DNA of 64,000 nucleotides from Bacteroides bouchesdurhonensis (GTDB taxonomy: Bacteria; Bacteroidota; Bacteroidia; Bacteroidales; Bacteroidaceae): NCBI RefSeq assembly GCF_900155865.1, contig NZ_LT707006.1:4447779-4511778 (forward strand), given 5' to 3'. Of this stretch, positions 7,696 to 16,932 are shown in pieces. Each line of letters opens with the position of its first letter. Positions within the stretch are counted from its first letter, which is position 1. A program made the translations under genes and the position numbers. Under the pieces are notes generated by a model, which searched no databases, had not been told where the DNA came from, and saw nothing but the letters and a program-made list of their open reading frames with translations.

Positions 7696-10600
7696 ATGAA
7701 AAAGTATATCTATTATATAGTCACGTTATTTTTTTTGCAGGCTGTTGTTGGTGCTTGTACGGACACTGAAATCTACGATACATCGGATAACAGCAAAGGC
7801 AGTCAACTGAAGATTGTCCTCAATGTGCCGGTAGACAATGCAAGAACACGCGGTTTAGTTCATGGTCCGGACGAAGATCCTACAACGAGTGAAAGTGTTA
7901 TTAACGACGTTTATGTTCTGGCATTCAACAAAGCAAACAACAAATATTTAGGTAAGTTCCAACCGTCCATGTCAAACAATACATTAATTGCAAGCATTGA
8001 CATTGAGAAAATAGGTACTGATGAAATTACTGCTTTAGTTTTGACTAATCTGAATAGTTTAGAAAACGGAAGCGAATTAGTTAATAAAATAAATCAGTTA
8101 ACCACCGGTCAAACAAAAGAACAGTTACTAAAATCACTGGTATATACTTTTAATAATATATGGAGTGTAAATGAACGCCCTCTTCCGATGTGGGGAGAAA
8201 CCGATATCACTCCAGTAAAAGAAAGTACCGTAACGGGAACTGTCAATTTGTATCGTGCAGTATCCAAAATCAATGTAACATTCAACGGTGGTAAACAACA
8301 GCTCGCTGGTGATAATAAAACTGAGATATTCAAGTTGAAAAGCGTACGTGTATATTACGCGCGCACCAGTGGTCTGGCAGGTTCGTTACACGCTCCGATA
8401 GCCAATAAAGAAGGTGGTTCGGACTTAATCGACACACCTTCAATTCCTGATGAAGTAAATTACTTTCCAAGATATAAAGAAGATGGAACTCCAAACAACT
8501 TGTTATTTGAAACTACAAGCGAAGATGGTGACTATGCCATTGAAAATCAAATATATGTTCCCGAATCAGATCAAGATCAGACGGACGAACCGATGTGTCT
8601 CGTCATCGGAGGTTACTATATGGGAAGCGATAAGGAAACGTTCTATCGCGTAGACTTCAAGCAAGGTAACAAAGGAAGCGAATATTATGACGCAATCCGT
8701 AACCATATTTACAACTTCAACATCAACACTGTGACTCGCCCGGGTACCGACGAACCGGATCCGGCATTGGATCATGTAGTAGTGGGTATGGATGTAACGA
8801 TCACTGACTGGACAACTGAATGGATGCAGGGAATCGGCGGACAATACACATTGAAAGTAAGTACAGGTGGATTTGTATTCGCATCAGATAATACTTCAAA
8901 TAATGAAATAGCAGTAGAAACCACACACAATGAGGGTTGGGACATTACAGACCAATCAGGAGATTGGTTTAGCTTAAAAAAAGAGGGTGAAAAAGTTATT
9001 GTAACTCCAAAGGCTAAAAATGCAGGCGGGCAACGTCGTGGAAGTTTTGTAATTACAAGCGGTAATTTACGTAAAGAAATAATAGTACGTCAGCAAGGAA
9101 AAGGAACAGCTAATTGTTACGTTGTATCGGATAAAATTGTCAATGGTGAATATCAACACATTCTTCATGATTTGATTGTTACTGTGAAAGGTAATGGTGA
9201 AGAAGGGTTAGTTGCCGACGGTCATCCATTCAAAGACAGCAATCCCAATTTAGAGCCAGATGAAGTAAAAGTGATTTGGGAGACAGCTACGGGGCTAATC
9301 AATATAAGAACCGAAAACGGGAAAGCTTTTATCAATGAAAATGGTATTATACAATATAGTGTAGACTTATCAAAACAAAATCAGGATATCTTGAAGGATG
9401 ATAAAAATCAACTTGGAGGTAACGCTTTGATTGGTGCATTTAAAGATGGAGAGGTTATTTGGACATGGCATATCTGGGTATGTCCGGATTTTGATAACAG
9501 CAATGATCTTGACGGAGAAATCACAACTGAAGAATTAGAAGAACATACTCAAACATGGGCTACTAATGGTACAACAGATGGATATGATTTCCTAGACCGT
9601 TATTTAGGAGCACTCAGCAATAAACCGGGATTGGCTTCATTAGGTTTACTATATCAATGGGGACGTAAAGACCCGTTTATAGGTGCTGCAAGTATTTCAG
9701 AAAATCAAAGTCAAAACAGAATGTATACTGATAATTTATCAGGATATGAATGGAATAATAGTGCAAGCAATATTTCAATAACCGAGTCTATCAAAAAGCC
9801 TACAACTCTTATTAATGGAACAATTGCAGATGACGATGATTATAAATTCTTGTGGGGCACAGATAAAGGATTTAGTGATATCAGAGATGCCGGAAATAAG
9901 ACAATCTATGATCCATGTCCGATAGGCTATCGTGTACCTCCGGTATCTGCTATTGTTTTCAAAAATGGCAGTACAACAAGTGAAGAAACAAATTACAAAT
10001 ATAATAATATATACTGGCCCAATACAAGTACTTATATATCCCCACAAGATGCAGAATCTTATGGTTTTTGGGTAAATTATCGGAACTCAACTATTAGACC
10101 AAAATTAGATGAGTATAAAGACGACAAAAATCCGACATCAATTGACGGTGCCACATGGCTACCGCTAGCTGGAGTATATGATGGAGATATAAACAAATTC
10201 GCATTAGTAGATGGAAATAATTCATTAACTGTAAACAGTATTATTTGGACTAACTCATCCGTTACCGTTGATGAGAATGGTACCATCAGACCAGGAGCAC
10301 TATTTTTACATGGAACAGAACCTGATAGCAAGATTAATGGACGTCATTTGCATCGATTAATTGAAAACGAAAATAACCTATATGCTAAAAAGACTCATGC
10401 AGGTTCAGTACGTTGCATCCGAGATACAAAATCAAGTGTCCAGAATGCAATATCAGTTCCTAGTTCAATAACTTTAGGATACAAAAAAGGATCCAGTGTG
10501 AGTGATTATCTGACCTCTATTACAAGCAGCTGGGAAGTGATAGATCCGGGAGCTAAGTGGTTCGTTATGACACCCGACCAAGGTAATGCCGGAAGTAAGC

Positions 10601-11619
10601 AACCCATCAAATTCACAGCAACAAAAGATAATCTAACTTATAAGCCACTTACAGCTTATGTTAAGATTAAATTTAATGATGAACATCAAACCGAAAAGAC
10701 GATTAAGGTGATCCAAGAGGGTAAAAAACAGCCTTCAGTATCTCATGAAGATATTACACTTGATTATAAAGGAAGTGAAAAGAGTGTTGATGTGATTTCC
10801 GATGATAACTGGAAAGCTACAACAGAAGCAGAGTGGCTTACTATAACACCAAAATCCGGAAGTGAAGGTGCAACCATCAGATTTACCGCAACTCAATATA
10901 ATGAATATGATGAAAACCGTGAAGCAACAGTAATTATTACATTTGATGATAGTAATACTACAAAGACGATTAGAGTCAAGCAAAATACAAAGAGAAAGCC
11001 GACTGTAACGAATCCTCGAACTTTGGGGAACAGCGTATCTAGTTCTGTTACAGGTAACATAGACTCCCCAAATGATAGTTGGACAATAAGTGGGGTGCCT
11101 GATTGGCTTTCCGTAAGTCCAATGTCAGGAGATGCAAATTATTACGACTACGGCAAAACTATCACCTTTACAACCAAAAGTATGAATCCAGATACTACTG
11201 AGCGTATTGCCGAAATCACTGTAACATTTGAGTCTGGATACACAGAGACAATGACAGTAAAACAAAAGGGAGCTGGCAAGATAAGTATAGATTCTGATAA
11301 GAAGGAATTGAAATTCGCAGGATATAAGAGTGGAAGGTATACTACTTATGCTCCTTCTACTCAAAAAATAACCATCAAGGGTACTGGAACATGGACAGCA
11401 TCCACTAAGGATAAGGATACTTGGATAACCATTAAAAATAATAATAAATGGGAGTCTTACAGTCAATCGACATCCGGAACAGCACCCAATGATGAATTAA
11501 TAATACAATTAGAGAAAAATACTAGTGATAATAACCGAGAAGGAGAAATAATTCTACAAGGAGAAACGGGAGAGCCTATTACGATTAAAATAATACAAAG
11601 TTCAAAAAAAGAAAAATAA
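7696..11619 (+). CDS. Giant fimbrial tip-like lipoprotein with BACON modules
   Basis: 1307 residues with a lipoprotein signal ending AVVGAC. Residues about 35-375 are a fimbrillin-like domain. A BACON-like module (about 390-470) leads into a central region with WGRKDPF and YDPCPIGYRVPP, a pattern typical of large Bacteroidetes surface proteins. Four more BACON-type repeats follow from about 915 to the end (landmarks WFVMTPDQGNAG, WLTITPKSG, WLSVSPMSG, WITIKNN). BACON modules are thought to bind mucin or glycans. The place in the operon suggests a tip adhesin or accessory subunit; ligand unknown. Confidence 0.75.
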   Translation: MKKYIYYIVTLFFLQAVVGACTDTEIYDTSDNSKGSQLKIVLNVPVDNARTRGLVHGPDEDPTTSESVINDVYVLAFNKANNKYLGKFQPSMSNNTLIASIDIEKIGTDEITALVLTNLNSLENGSELVNKINQLTTGQTKEQLLKSLVYTFNNIWSVNERPLPMWGETDITPVKESTVTGTVNLYRAVSKINVTFNGGKQQLAGDNKTEIFKLKSVRVYYARTSGLAGSLHAPIANKEGGSDLIDTPSIPDEVNYFPRYKEDGTPNNLLFETTSEDGDYAIENQIYVPESDQDQTDEPMCLVIGGYYMGSDKETFYRVDFKQGNKGSEYYDAIRNHIYNFNINTVTRPGTDEPDPALDHVVVGMDVTITDWTTEWMQGIGGQYTLKVSTGGFVFASDNTSNNEIAVETTHNEGWDITDQSGDWFSLKKEGEKVIVTPKAKNAGGQRRGSFVITSGNLRKEIIVRQQGKGTANCYVVSDKIVNGEYQHILHDLIVTVKGNGEEGLVADGHPFKDSNPNLEPDEVKVIWETATGLINIRTENGKAFINENGIIQYSVDLSKQNQDILKDDKNQLGGNALIGAFKDGEVIWTWHIWVCPDFDNSNDLDGEITTEELEEHTQTWATNGTTDGYDFLDRYLGALSNKPGLASLGLLYQWGRKDPFIGAASISENQSQNRMYTDNLSGYEWNNSASNISITESIKKPTTLINGTIADDDDYKFLWGTDKGFSDIRDAGNKTIYDPCPIGYRVPPVSAIVFKNGSTTSEETNYKYNNIYWPNTSTYISPQDAESYGFWVNYRNSTIRPKLDEYKDDKNPTSIDGATWLPLAGVYDGDINKFALVDGNNSLTVNSIIWTNSSVTVDENGTIRPGALFLHGTEPDSKINGRHLHRLIENENNLYAKKTHAGSVRCIRDTKSSVQNAISVPSSITLGYKKGSSVSDYLTSITSSWEVIDPGAKWFVMTPDQGNAGSKQPIKFTATKDNLTYKPLTAYVKIKFNDEHQTEKTIKVIQEGKKQPSVSHEDITLDYKGSEKSVDVISDDNWKATTEAEWLTITPKSGSEGATIRFTATQYNEYDENREATVIITFDDSNTTKTIRVKQNTKRKPTVTNPRTLGNSVSSSVTGNIDSPNDSWTISGVPDWLSVSPMSGDANYYDYGKTITFTTKSMNPDTTERIAEITVTFESGYTETMTVKQKGAGKISIDSDKKELKFAGYKSGRYTTYAPSTQKITIKGTGTWTASTKDKDTWITIKNNNKWESYSQSTSGTAPNDELIIQLEKNTSDNNREGEIILQGETGEPITIKIIQSSKKEK

Positions 11620-11631
11620 ATACTTTGAAGT

Positions 11632-12924
11632 ATGAAACTTATATATAACATCTTGTACAGTCTGTTATTTATCGCAGGAGTCAGCTCCTGCGTAACAGAA
11701 GATGCTTTCACCGATTGCCCCGATATCGGGAACGCAGGATCGGGTAAGAGAGCACAAGTCATGCTTAATTTATCCGTTCCGAATAACCAGATGCCCTCTA
11801 CCGCTCGGTCAATCACGAATGAAAAGGCGATCAATACTTTGTATGTATTGGAATTTGAGGATGGAATACTCAAAGAGAAGATAGACATTACGGAGAAGTA
11901 CAATAATTCTAACGGTAAAAGTCTTTACGTAGCCATTGAAGAAACAGACAAACCTGTAAGTTTATCTCTTGTAGCCAATGCAGATGTAGCAACATTAGAG
12001 ATAGGAAAGAGCAATCTGGGAAACACTAAAAAAGCACTGACCTTCTCGGATGCTAACAATTTGTCATATACTCCCATGTATGGTGAAACCAAGACTTTTG
12101 ATAATATTACTCGCAACCAAAAGTATGATGTTAATGTAGAACTTGTTCGCTCGCTAGTCAAAATAGAAGTGCAATATAACTCTACACAACCTAAATCTGA
12201 ATTCGAGTTTTTAGGAATAGAATTAATCAATGTCAATACTAATGGATATGTAGCAGCAGGTCAAAGCATATCTACAGGAAATACCAATCTCACTGTAACC
12301 CCTGATATCCAGAGAACAGAGCCCAACCGGTTGGAGATTGCTTCTGTATATATTGGAGAAACGAAAAATGATAATAACAAAATCTCCGTATTAGTACATG
12401 GTAAATACTTCGGAATAGAAGGTTATTACCGATTGGATATGATTAAAAACTCGGGAGAAAAAGTAGGTGTATTGGAACGTAACTATAGGTATGTATTCTC
12501 ACTGCAAAATGTTAATTATGAAGGACGCCCAGACCGTGCAAGTGCTTTAAATGGTCCCTCTGACAATGAAGCGGTCCAAGCTAATGTTATGACCATTAAA
12601 GACAGTGATATTCTGGATATAACCACAGATGATCAATATTTCTTAGGTGTAAACTCATCTACTCTTCAATTGGAAAAGAACAGTGCCGGTCTATGTTTCA
12701 CTAAATTGAAGATATTGACAGACAATACAACAGAAGAATGGACAATAGCTGACTATCCTAAGGATGGAGTTGAATTCAATTATAATCAAGATCAAATAGG
12801 AAGTACAATTGCTGCAACAAGTGTATGGATTTACGTAGATCTAATGAAAATAAAAGAATCTTTCAACTTCTATGTGAAAATTGGAAAGATCAGAAAAACA
12901 ATTACGGTAAATTTACCTAAATAA
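11632..12924 (+). CDS. Accessory fimbrillin lipoprotein
   Basis: 430 residues with a lipoprotein signal ending AGVSSC. After the signal, AQVMLNLSVPN and INTLYVLEFEDG match the N-terminal strands of fimbrillin-like proteins, and YTPMYGETKTF is the usual inter-strand motif (compare LPMWGETD in the preceding gene). It starts 12 bp after the tip-like gene, so the two are probably co-transcribed and their products assembled in the same fimbria. Whether it is a tip or a linker component cannot be told from sequence alone. Confidence 0.75.
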   Translation: MKLIYNILYSLLFIAGVSSCVTEDAFTDCPDIGNAGSGKRAQVMLNLSVPNNQMPSTARSITNEKAINTLYVLEFEDGILKEKIDITEKYNNSNGKSLYVAIEETDKPVSLSLVANADVATLEIGKSNLGNTKKALTFSDANNLSYTPMYGETKTFDNITRNQKYDVNVELVRSLVKIEVQYNSTQPKSEFEFLGIELINVNTNGYVAAGQSISTGNTNLTVTPDIQRTEPNRLEIASVYIGETKNDNNKISVLVHGKYFGIEGYYRLDMIKNSGEKVGVLERNYRYVFSLQNVNYEGRPDRASALNGPSDNEAVQANVMTIKDSDILDITTDDQYFLGVNSSTLQLEKNSAGLCFTKLKILTDNTTEEWTIADYPKDGVEFNYNQDQIGSTIAATSVWIYVDLMKIKESFNFYVKIGKIRKTITVNLPK

Positions 12925-12954
12925 CCAAATAGTTCACTAAATACAAAAGATATT

Positions 12955-13218
12955 ATGAAACCAAATGACATCCTGCAACTGGAATCGACAGATACGCGTC
13001 AAGCCTATCTGTTTGAAGAGAACGGACATTGGTACGCTTATGAGCACTCAGCCAACCGGATCGATAAATTTGTGAAAGGTTTTGTAGACTTCAAACACAA
13101 GGTGCAAGATGTCTGCGGACGAATGAAAGTAGAAATCGACCTCAGCATCTTGGAAAGATGTTCCATTACGCTGTGTGAAGATTCATTGCTTGTGCTTGAT
13201 TGCCCGAGCAGTAACTAG
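12955..13218 (+). CDS. Small protein of unknown function, end of fimbrial operon
   Basis: 87 residues, no signal peptide and no membrane segment, so cytoplasmic if expressed. It starts 30 bp after the last fimbrillin gene and is followed by a strong terminator, which ties it to the operon. Visible features are aromatic-rich ENGHWYAYEHS, KFVKGFVDFKHK and a cysteine-containing C-terminal third (CSITLCEDSLLVLDC). I recognise no family. A regulator or chaperone of fimbrial expression is conceivable from position only. Confidence 0.6.
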   Translation: MKPNDILQLESTDTRQAYLFEENGHWYAYEHSANRIDKFVKGFVDFKHKVQDVCGRMKVEIDLSILERCSITLCEDSLLVLDCPSSN

Positions 13219-13315
13219 AATATTTAATGGTGTGTAACTTTCCGTAAGCGTACGGATCACTCCCCCATATAAATTAGATTTACACAAAATTGTTTGTTTT
13301 GTTTGTGTTCCTCAT

Positions 13316-13367
13316 TCCACTCAGATACTGCCTGTGAAGGTAGTCCTGAGTGGGTGGGGATTTTTTT
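13316..13367 (+). terminator. Intrinsic terminator of the fimbrial operon
   Basis: CCACTCAG (13317-13324) pairs with CTGAGTGG (13346-13353), extended inward by ACTGCC/GGTAGT with one mismatch, and is followed by seven T at 13361-13367. Confidence 0.85.
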
Positions 13368-13414
13368 ATTGGTGTTCCTTTCAGAGACCCAATAAACAAA
13401 ATAGCACATAACAA

Positions 13415-13446
13415 AAAGTCCAGCACTTTTTTCTGTGCCGGACTTT
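13415..13446 (-). terminator. Intrinsic terminator of the Rpn gene
   Basis: AAAGTCCAGCAC and GTGCCGGACTTT form a 12-bp stem with one mismatch. On the minus strand it is followed by a T-run, placing it 24 bp beyond the stop of the leftward Rpn gene. Confidence 0.8.
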
Positions 13447-13469
13447 GATTCCTTTTGTTTTAAGTGATT

Positions 13470-14402
13470 TTATAAGTTTTTTATTTCCTCGGTAGAGAGC
13501 CCGGTAGCTTGAATGATCATCTCGATAGATAACCCCATCTTTTTAAGGTTCCGGGCTATTGCTATTTTCCCTTCTTTCTGCCCTTCTATTCTCCCTTCCG
13601 TTCTCCCTTCTATTCTCCCTTCCATTCTCCCTTCCGTTCTCCCTTCCATTCTCCCTTCCATTCTCCCTTCCAGTTTGGCAGAATCCAGCACATCATTTTG
13701 TATCATGATAGCACTTAGATGTTCGTCGTATGCACGCCTTTCTTCAGGTTTCATGTTATAGTAAATAAGTTTCTGGCGTGCTTCTGCAAGTCCGGGTGCT
13801 GTAGTGTCTGGACGTATACGACCGGTTTTCAGATATTCAATCCATTCTTCGAGTGGAGTTATGGCGACTTTATTGAACTCATTCACCCGAATCAGAAAGT
13901 ATTCGGGGAATATCTGGGCGGGAAGTTTGTTTACCAGAGCGTCTTTTTCTTTGGCACTCACCAATAGCTGATCGCCTGTATGTACACCTAAAAAGGTATT
14001 TTGCCCATGATAAAGATAATCGCTCCCTTTACCAATATCAAAATAAAGAATGCTGATGGAGTATATTTTCTTCACTTCGTAGTAGCGTTCGCCCAACGAG
14101 ATGTGCTCCGTAATAGCTTTGGCTACTCCATAGAGAATACGTTCCAGATAGTATAGCTCCCGGGTATTCTGAATTTCTACAATAATAATTTCCCCTTTGC
14201 TGTTCTTTGCTTTGATATCTACCCGATTGAATTTATCATCGGCAGTGAGCTGGTTGCCTTCGCTTTCGAGTATTTCTACTATTTTAACTTGTTCGTTCAG
14301 CAATACGGTTAGCAGACCTTCGAGCACTCCGAAATTGGCTTTTTGACGCAAAAGACGCTTTACAGCCCAATCAAATCTGATATAACGGTCAACTGTTTCC
14401 AT
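13470..14402 (-). CDS. Rpn family recombination-promoting nuclease/transposase-like protein
   Basis: 310 residues, apparently intact. The start (RYIRFDWAVKRLLR), the nuclease core residues in RVDIKAKNSKGEIIIVEIQN and the downstream ERILYGVAKAI segment fit the PD-(D/E)XK Rpn family, known to promote RecA-independent recombination in E. coli. Residues about 244-276 are eight EGRx four-residue units encoded by 12-nt repeats (13582-13671), so slippage changes length without breaking frame. The last 35 residues (LKKMGLSIEMIIQATGLS) are a helix-turn-helix-like tail also seen in the broken Rpn copies near 3.3 kb, although the nuclease parts differ. TATCTTTG at 14438-14431 on the minus strand is a likely promoter element. 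Confidence 0.85.
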   Translation of the reverse strand: METVDRYIRFDWAVKRLLRQKANFGVLEGLLTVLLNEQVKIVEILESEGNQLTADDKFNRVDIKAKNSKGEIIIVEIQNTRELYYLERILYGVAKAITEHISLGERYYEVKKIYSISILYFDIGKGSDYLYHGQNTFLGVHTGDQLLVSAKEKDALVNKLPAQIFPEYFLIRVNEFNKVAITPLEEWIEYLKTGRIRPDTTAPGLAEARQKLIYYNMKPEERRAYDEHLSAIMIQNDVLDSAKLEGRMEGRMEGRTEGRMEGRIEGRTEGRIEGQKEGKIAIARNLKKMGLSIEMIIQATGLSTEEIKNL

Positions 14403-14511
14403 AATCGATAATTTAAATCCTTTAGTACCACAAAGATATACTTTTTAAAATGAATAGATGCTATTTCTTCTGTTTTTCCTCACTAAAACGTTATTCCGTA
14501 CGCTTTATTTC

Positions 14512-14539
14512 TTGCACAACTTTACGTCGTTTATCTTTG
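14512..14539 (+). promoter_or_regulatory. Promoter of the NfeD-flotillin pair
   Basis: TTG at 14512-14514 and TATCTTTG at 14532-14539, spaced 17 bp, match the Bacteroides consensus. The leader is about 60 nt. Confidence 0.65.
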
Positions 14540-14604
14540 CACACTCCGCACAAAACTGTATATTTGGAGAATTATAACTATGATCTAACAAATATCAAAC
14601 AATT

Positions 14605-15096
14605 ATGAGTCATTCTATTTTTCTCATTATCGCCCTTGTCACGACAGGTATCTTTCTGGTTCAATTCGTTTTATCCATCTTTTTCGGAGACTTGGATGCA
14701 GATGTGGACGCGGACATCAGCAGTGTAGTCTCCTTCAAAGGACTTACCCATTTCGGAATTGGATTCGGATGGTATATGTATCTCTCCGGCAATACGGAGA
14801 TTCAAAGTTATGTCATCGCCATTCTAACAGGGCTGTGCTTCGTCTTCGCCGTCTGGTTCCTCTACAAAAAGGCATACCAACTGCAACAAGTCAATCGATC
14901 GGAACAAACAGAACAACTGGTAGGACGGGAATGTACCATCTATTTCAAACAAAGTGAAAACAAATATACTGTACAGACCAGTCGGGACGGAGCTATGCGC
15001 GAAGTAGACGTAATCTCCGAATCGGGCAAAGCCTATCAGACAGGGGACAAGACTATTATCAGCAATTATAAAAACGGAATATTATATATTCAATAA
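14605..15096 (+). CDS. NfeD-like membrane protein, flotillin partner
   Basis: 163 residues. An N-terminal membrane segment (about 5-28), an acidic loop with DLDADVDADISS, two further hydrophobic segments (about 45-90) and a C-terminal beta-rich domain (about 105-163) fit the NfeD/YqiJ family with its OB-like fold. Such proteins pair with flotillins in membrane microdomains. The flotillin gene starts 25 bp downstream, supporting a two-gene operon. NfeD is inferred from layout and neighbour; the protein is short for the family. Confidence 0.75.
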   Translation: MSHSIFLIIALVTTGIFLVQFVLSIFFGDLDADVDADISSVVSFKGLTHFGIGFGWYMYLSGNTEIQSYVIAILTGLCFVFAVWFLYKKAYQLQQVNRSEQTEQLVGRECTIYFKQSENKYTVQTSRDGAMREVDVISESGKAYQTGDKTIISNYKNGILYIQ

Positions 15097-15121
15097 AATA
15101 ACCAATTAAAACACACTATTT

Positions 15122-16768
15122 ATGACACAAGAAATGCTCATTATGGCTGCTATATTAGTAGCGGTCATCCTACTCACTTTCATCGGTATCCTATCACGTT
15201 ACCGTAAATGTAAGAGTGACGAAGTTCTCGTTGTATACGGTAAAACAGGAGGAGACAAGAAATCAGCCAAGTTATACCATGGTGGGGCCGCTTTCGTATG
15301 GCCAATCATTCAGGGATATGAGTTTCTGTCGATGAAACCGATGCAGATTGACTGCAAATTGACCGGTGCACTGTCCGCACAAAATATCCGTGTAGATGTG
15401 CCTACTACGATCACGGTAGCCATCAGTACTGATACAGAAGTGATGCAAAACGCTGCAGAACGTATGTTGGGACTGACTATGGACGACAAACAGAACCTGA
15501 TTACCGATGTAGTTTATGGTCAAATGCGTTTGGTTATCGCTGACATGACAATTGAAGAATTGAACTCCGACCGCGACAAATTCCTCTCTAAGGTAAAAGA
15601 TAACATCGATACGGAACTTCGTAAGTTCGGTCTGTATCTGATGAATATCAATATCAGTGATATTCGTGATGCGGCCAATTATATTGTCAATCTCGGGAAA
15701 GAGGCTGAAAGCAAGGCACAAAACGAAGCACAAGCCAATATTGAAGAACAAGAAAAGTTGGGTGCTATCAAGATTGCCAACCAAATAAAAGAACGCGAAA
15801 CAAAGGTTGCAGAGACTCGCAAAGATCAGGATATCGCCATCGCCGAAACAAAAAAGTTGCAGGAAATCTCAGTAGCCAATGCTGATAAAGACAGAATCTC
15901 GCAAGTAGCCATCGCCAATGCCGAGAAAGAATCGCAAGTGGCAAAAGCGGAAGCGGAGAAGAATATCCGAATCGAACAGGCAAATACCGAAAAAGAAAGC
16001 CGCATCGCCGAACTGAATTCCGACATGGAGATTAAACAGGCGGAAGCTGCCAAGAAAGCGGCTATCGGACGAAATGATGCACAAAAAGAAGTGGCTCTTT
16101 CGAATGCAGAACTTGCTGTTACGCAAGCTAATGCAGATAAACAAGCCGGTGAAGCTAGTGCAAAATCGGAGGCAGCAGTACAAACTGCACGCGAAATTGC
16201 ACAGAAAGAAGTAGAAGAAGCAAAAGCCAGAAAGGTAGAATCTTCATTAAAGGCTGAGAAAATTGTTCCGGCAGAAATTGCCAGACAAGAGGCTATTCTA
16301 CAGGCAAATGCCATTGCTGAGAAAATCACTCGGGAAGCGGAAGCACGCGCTAAAGCGACTTTGGCACAGGCGGAAGCGGAAGCTAAAGCCATCCAACTGA
16401 AGTTGGAAGCGGAAGCGGAAGGTAAGAAGAAATCATTACTTGCCGAAGCGGAAGGTTTCGAGGCAATGGTAAGAGCTGCCGAATCAAATCCGGCTATCGC
16501 TATCCAGTACAAGATGGTGGATCAATGGAAAGAAATTGCCGGCGAACAGGTGAAGGCTTTCGAGCACATGAACTTAGGAAATATTACCGTATTCGACGGA
16601 GGAAACGGAAGTACAAGCAATTTCCTGAATACGTTAGTGAAAACTGTTGCACCGAGTCTTGGAGTACTCGACAAGTTGCCTATCGGAGAAACGGTAAAGG
16701 GCATTCTGAATCCGGATAGCAAAAATGAAGAGAAGCCGGAAGTAAAAACTGAAGAAAAGAAGAAATAA
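15122..16768 (+). CDS. Flotillin family protein
   Basis: 548 residues. An N-terminal membrane anchor (about 5-25) is followed by an SPFH/band-7 domain (about 30-200, with VVYGQMRLVIADMTIEEL) and a very long alanine/glutamate-rich coiled coil (about 205-455) of the flotillin type. The C-terminus is a soluble oligomerisation region ending in a charged EEKPEVKTEEKKK tail. Flotillins form membrane scaffolds that organise other proteins. It is co-transcribed with the NfeD-like gene and followed by a strong hairpin terminator. The antisense frames over the coiled coil are composition artefacts. Confidence 0.9.
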   Translation: MTQEMLIMAAILVAVILLTFIGILSRYRKCKSDEVLVVYGKTGGDKKSAKLYHGGAAFVWPIIQGYEFLSMKPMQIDCKLTGALSAQNIRVDVPTTITVAISTDTEVMQNAAERMLGLTMDDKQNLITDVVYGQMRLVIADMTIEELNSDRDKFLSKVKDNIDTELRKFGLYLMNINISDIRDAANYIVNLGKEAESKAQNEAQANIEEQEKLGAIKIANQIKERETKVAETRKDQDIAIAETKKLQEISVANADKDRISQVAIANAEKESQVAKAEAEKNIRIEQANTEKESRIAELNSDMEIKQAEAAKKAAIGRNDAQKEVALSNAELAVTQANADKQAGEASAKSEAAVQTAREIAQKEVEEAKARKVESSLKAEKIVPAEIARQEAILQANAIAEKITREAEARAKATLAQAEAEAKAIQLKLEAEAEGKKKSLLAEAEGFEAMVRAAESNPAIAIQYKMVDQWKEIAGEQVKAFEHMNLGNITVFDGGNGSTSNFLNTLVKTVAPSLGVLDKLPIGETVKGILNPDSKNEEKPEVKTEEKKK

Positions 16769-16828
16769 TAGTTTCTAGCACGGATCCGGTATAGCATCGA
16801 GGCTATAATGGAAGCTAAATAATGAACT

Positions 16829-16873
16829 AAGCGCAGATGGATGCCGATTTTATTTTCGCATCAGTCTGCGCTT
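16829..16873 (+). terminator. Terminator-like hairpin after flotillin
   Basis: AAGCGCAGATGGATGCCGA pairs with TCGCATCAGTCTGCGCTT, with two mismatches and an 8-nt AT loop; TTTGTG follows the stem. It separates the flotillin operon from the next promoter. Confidence 0.7.
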
Positions 16874-16874
16874 A

Positions 16875-16907
16875 TTTGTGTTTTTCCGAAGAAATTCACT
16901 ACCTTTG
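16875..16907 (+). promoter_or_regulatory. Promoter of the AAA/PD-(D/E)XK gene
   Basis: TTTG at 16875-16878 and TACCTTTG at 16900-16907 (spacing 21) fit the Bacteroides consensus. The predicted start lies about 20 nt before the ATG at 16933, which supports that start codon. Confidence 0.6.
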
Positions 16908-16932
16908 TTTAGTATTACATAAACAAAAGACA

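Noticed and set aside
13582..13671. CRISPR-like array
   Set aside because: The 12-nt units are in frame, have no spacers and encode EGRx repeats of an Rpn protein.
15826..16512. 228-codon antisense frame over flotillin
   Set aside because: Ala/Ser-rich mirror of the Ala/Glu coiled coil; no start signals or family match.
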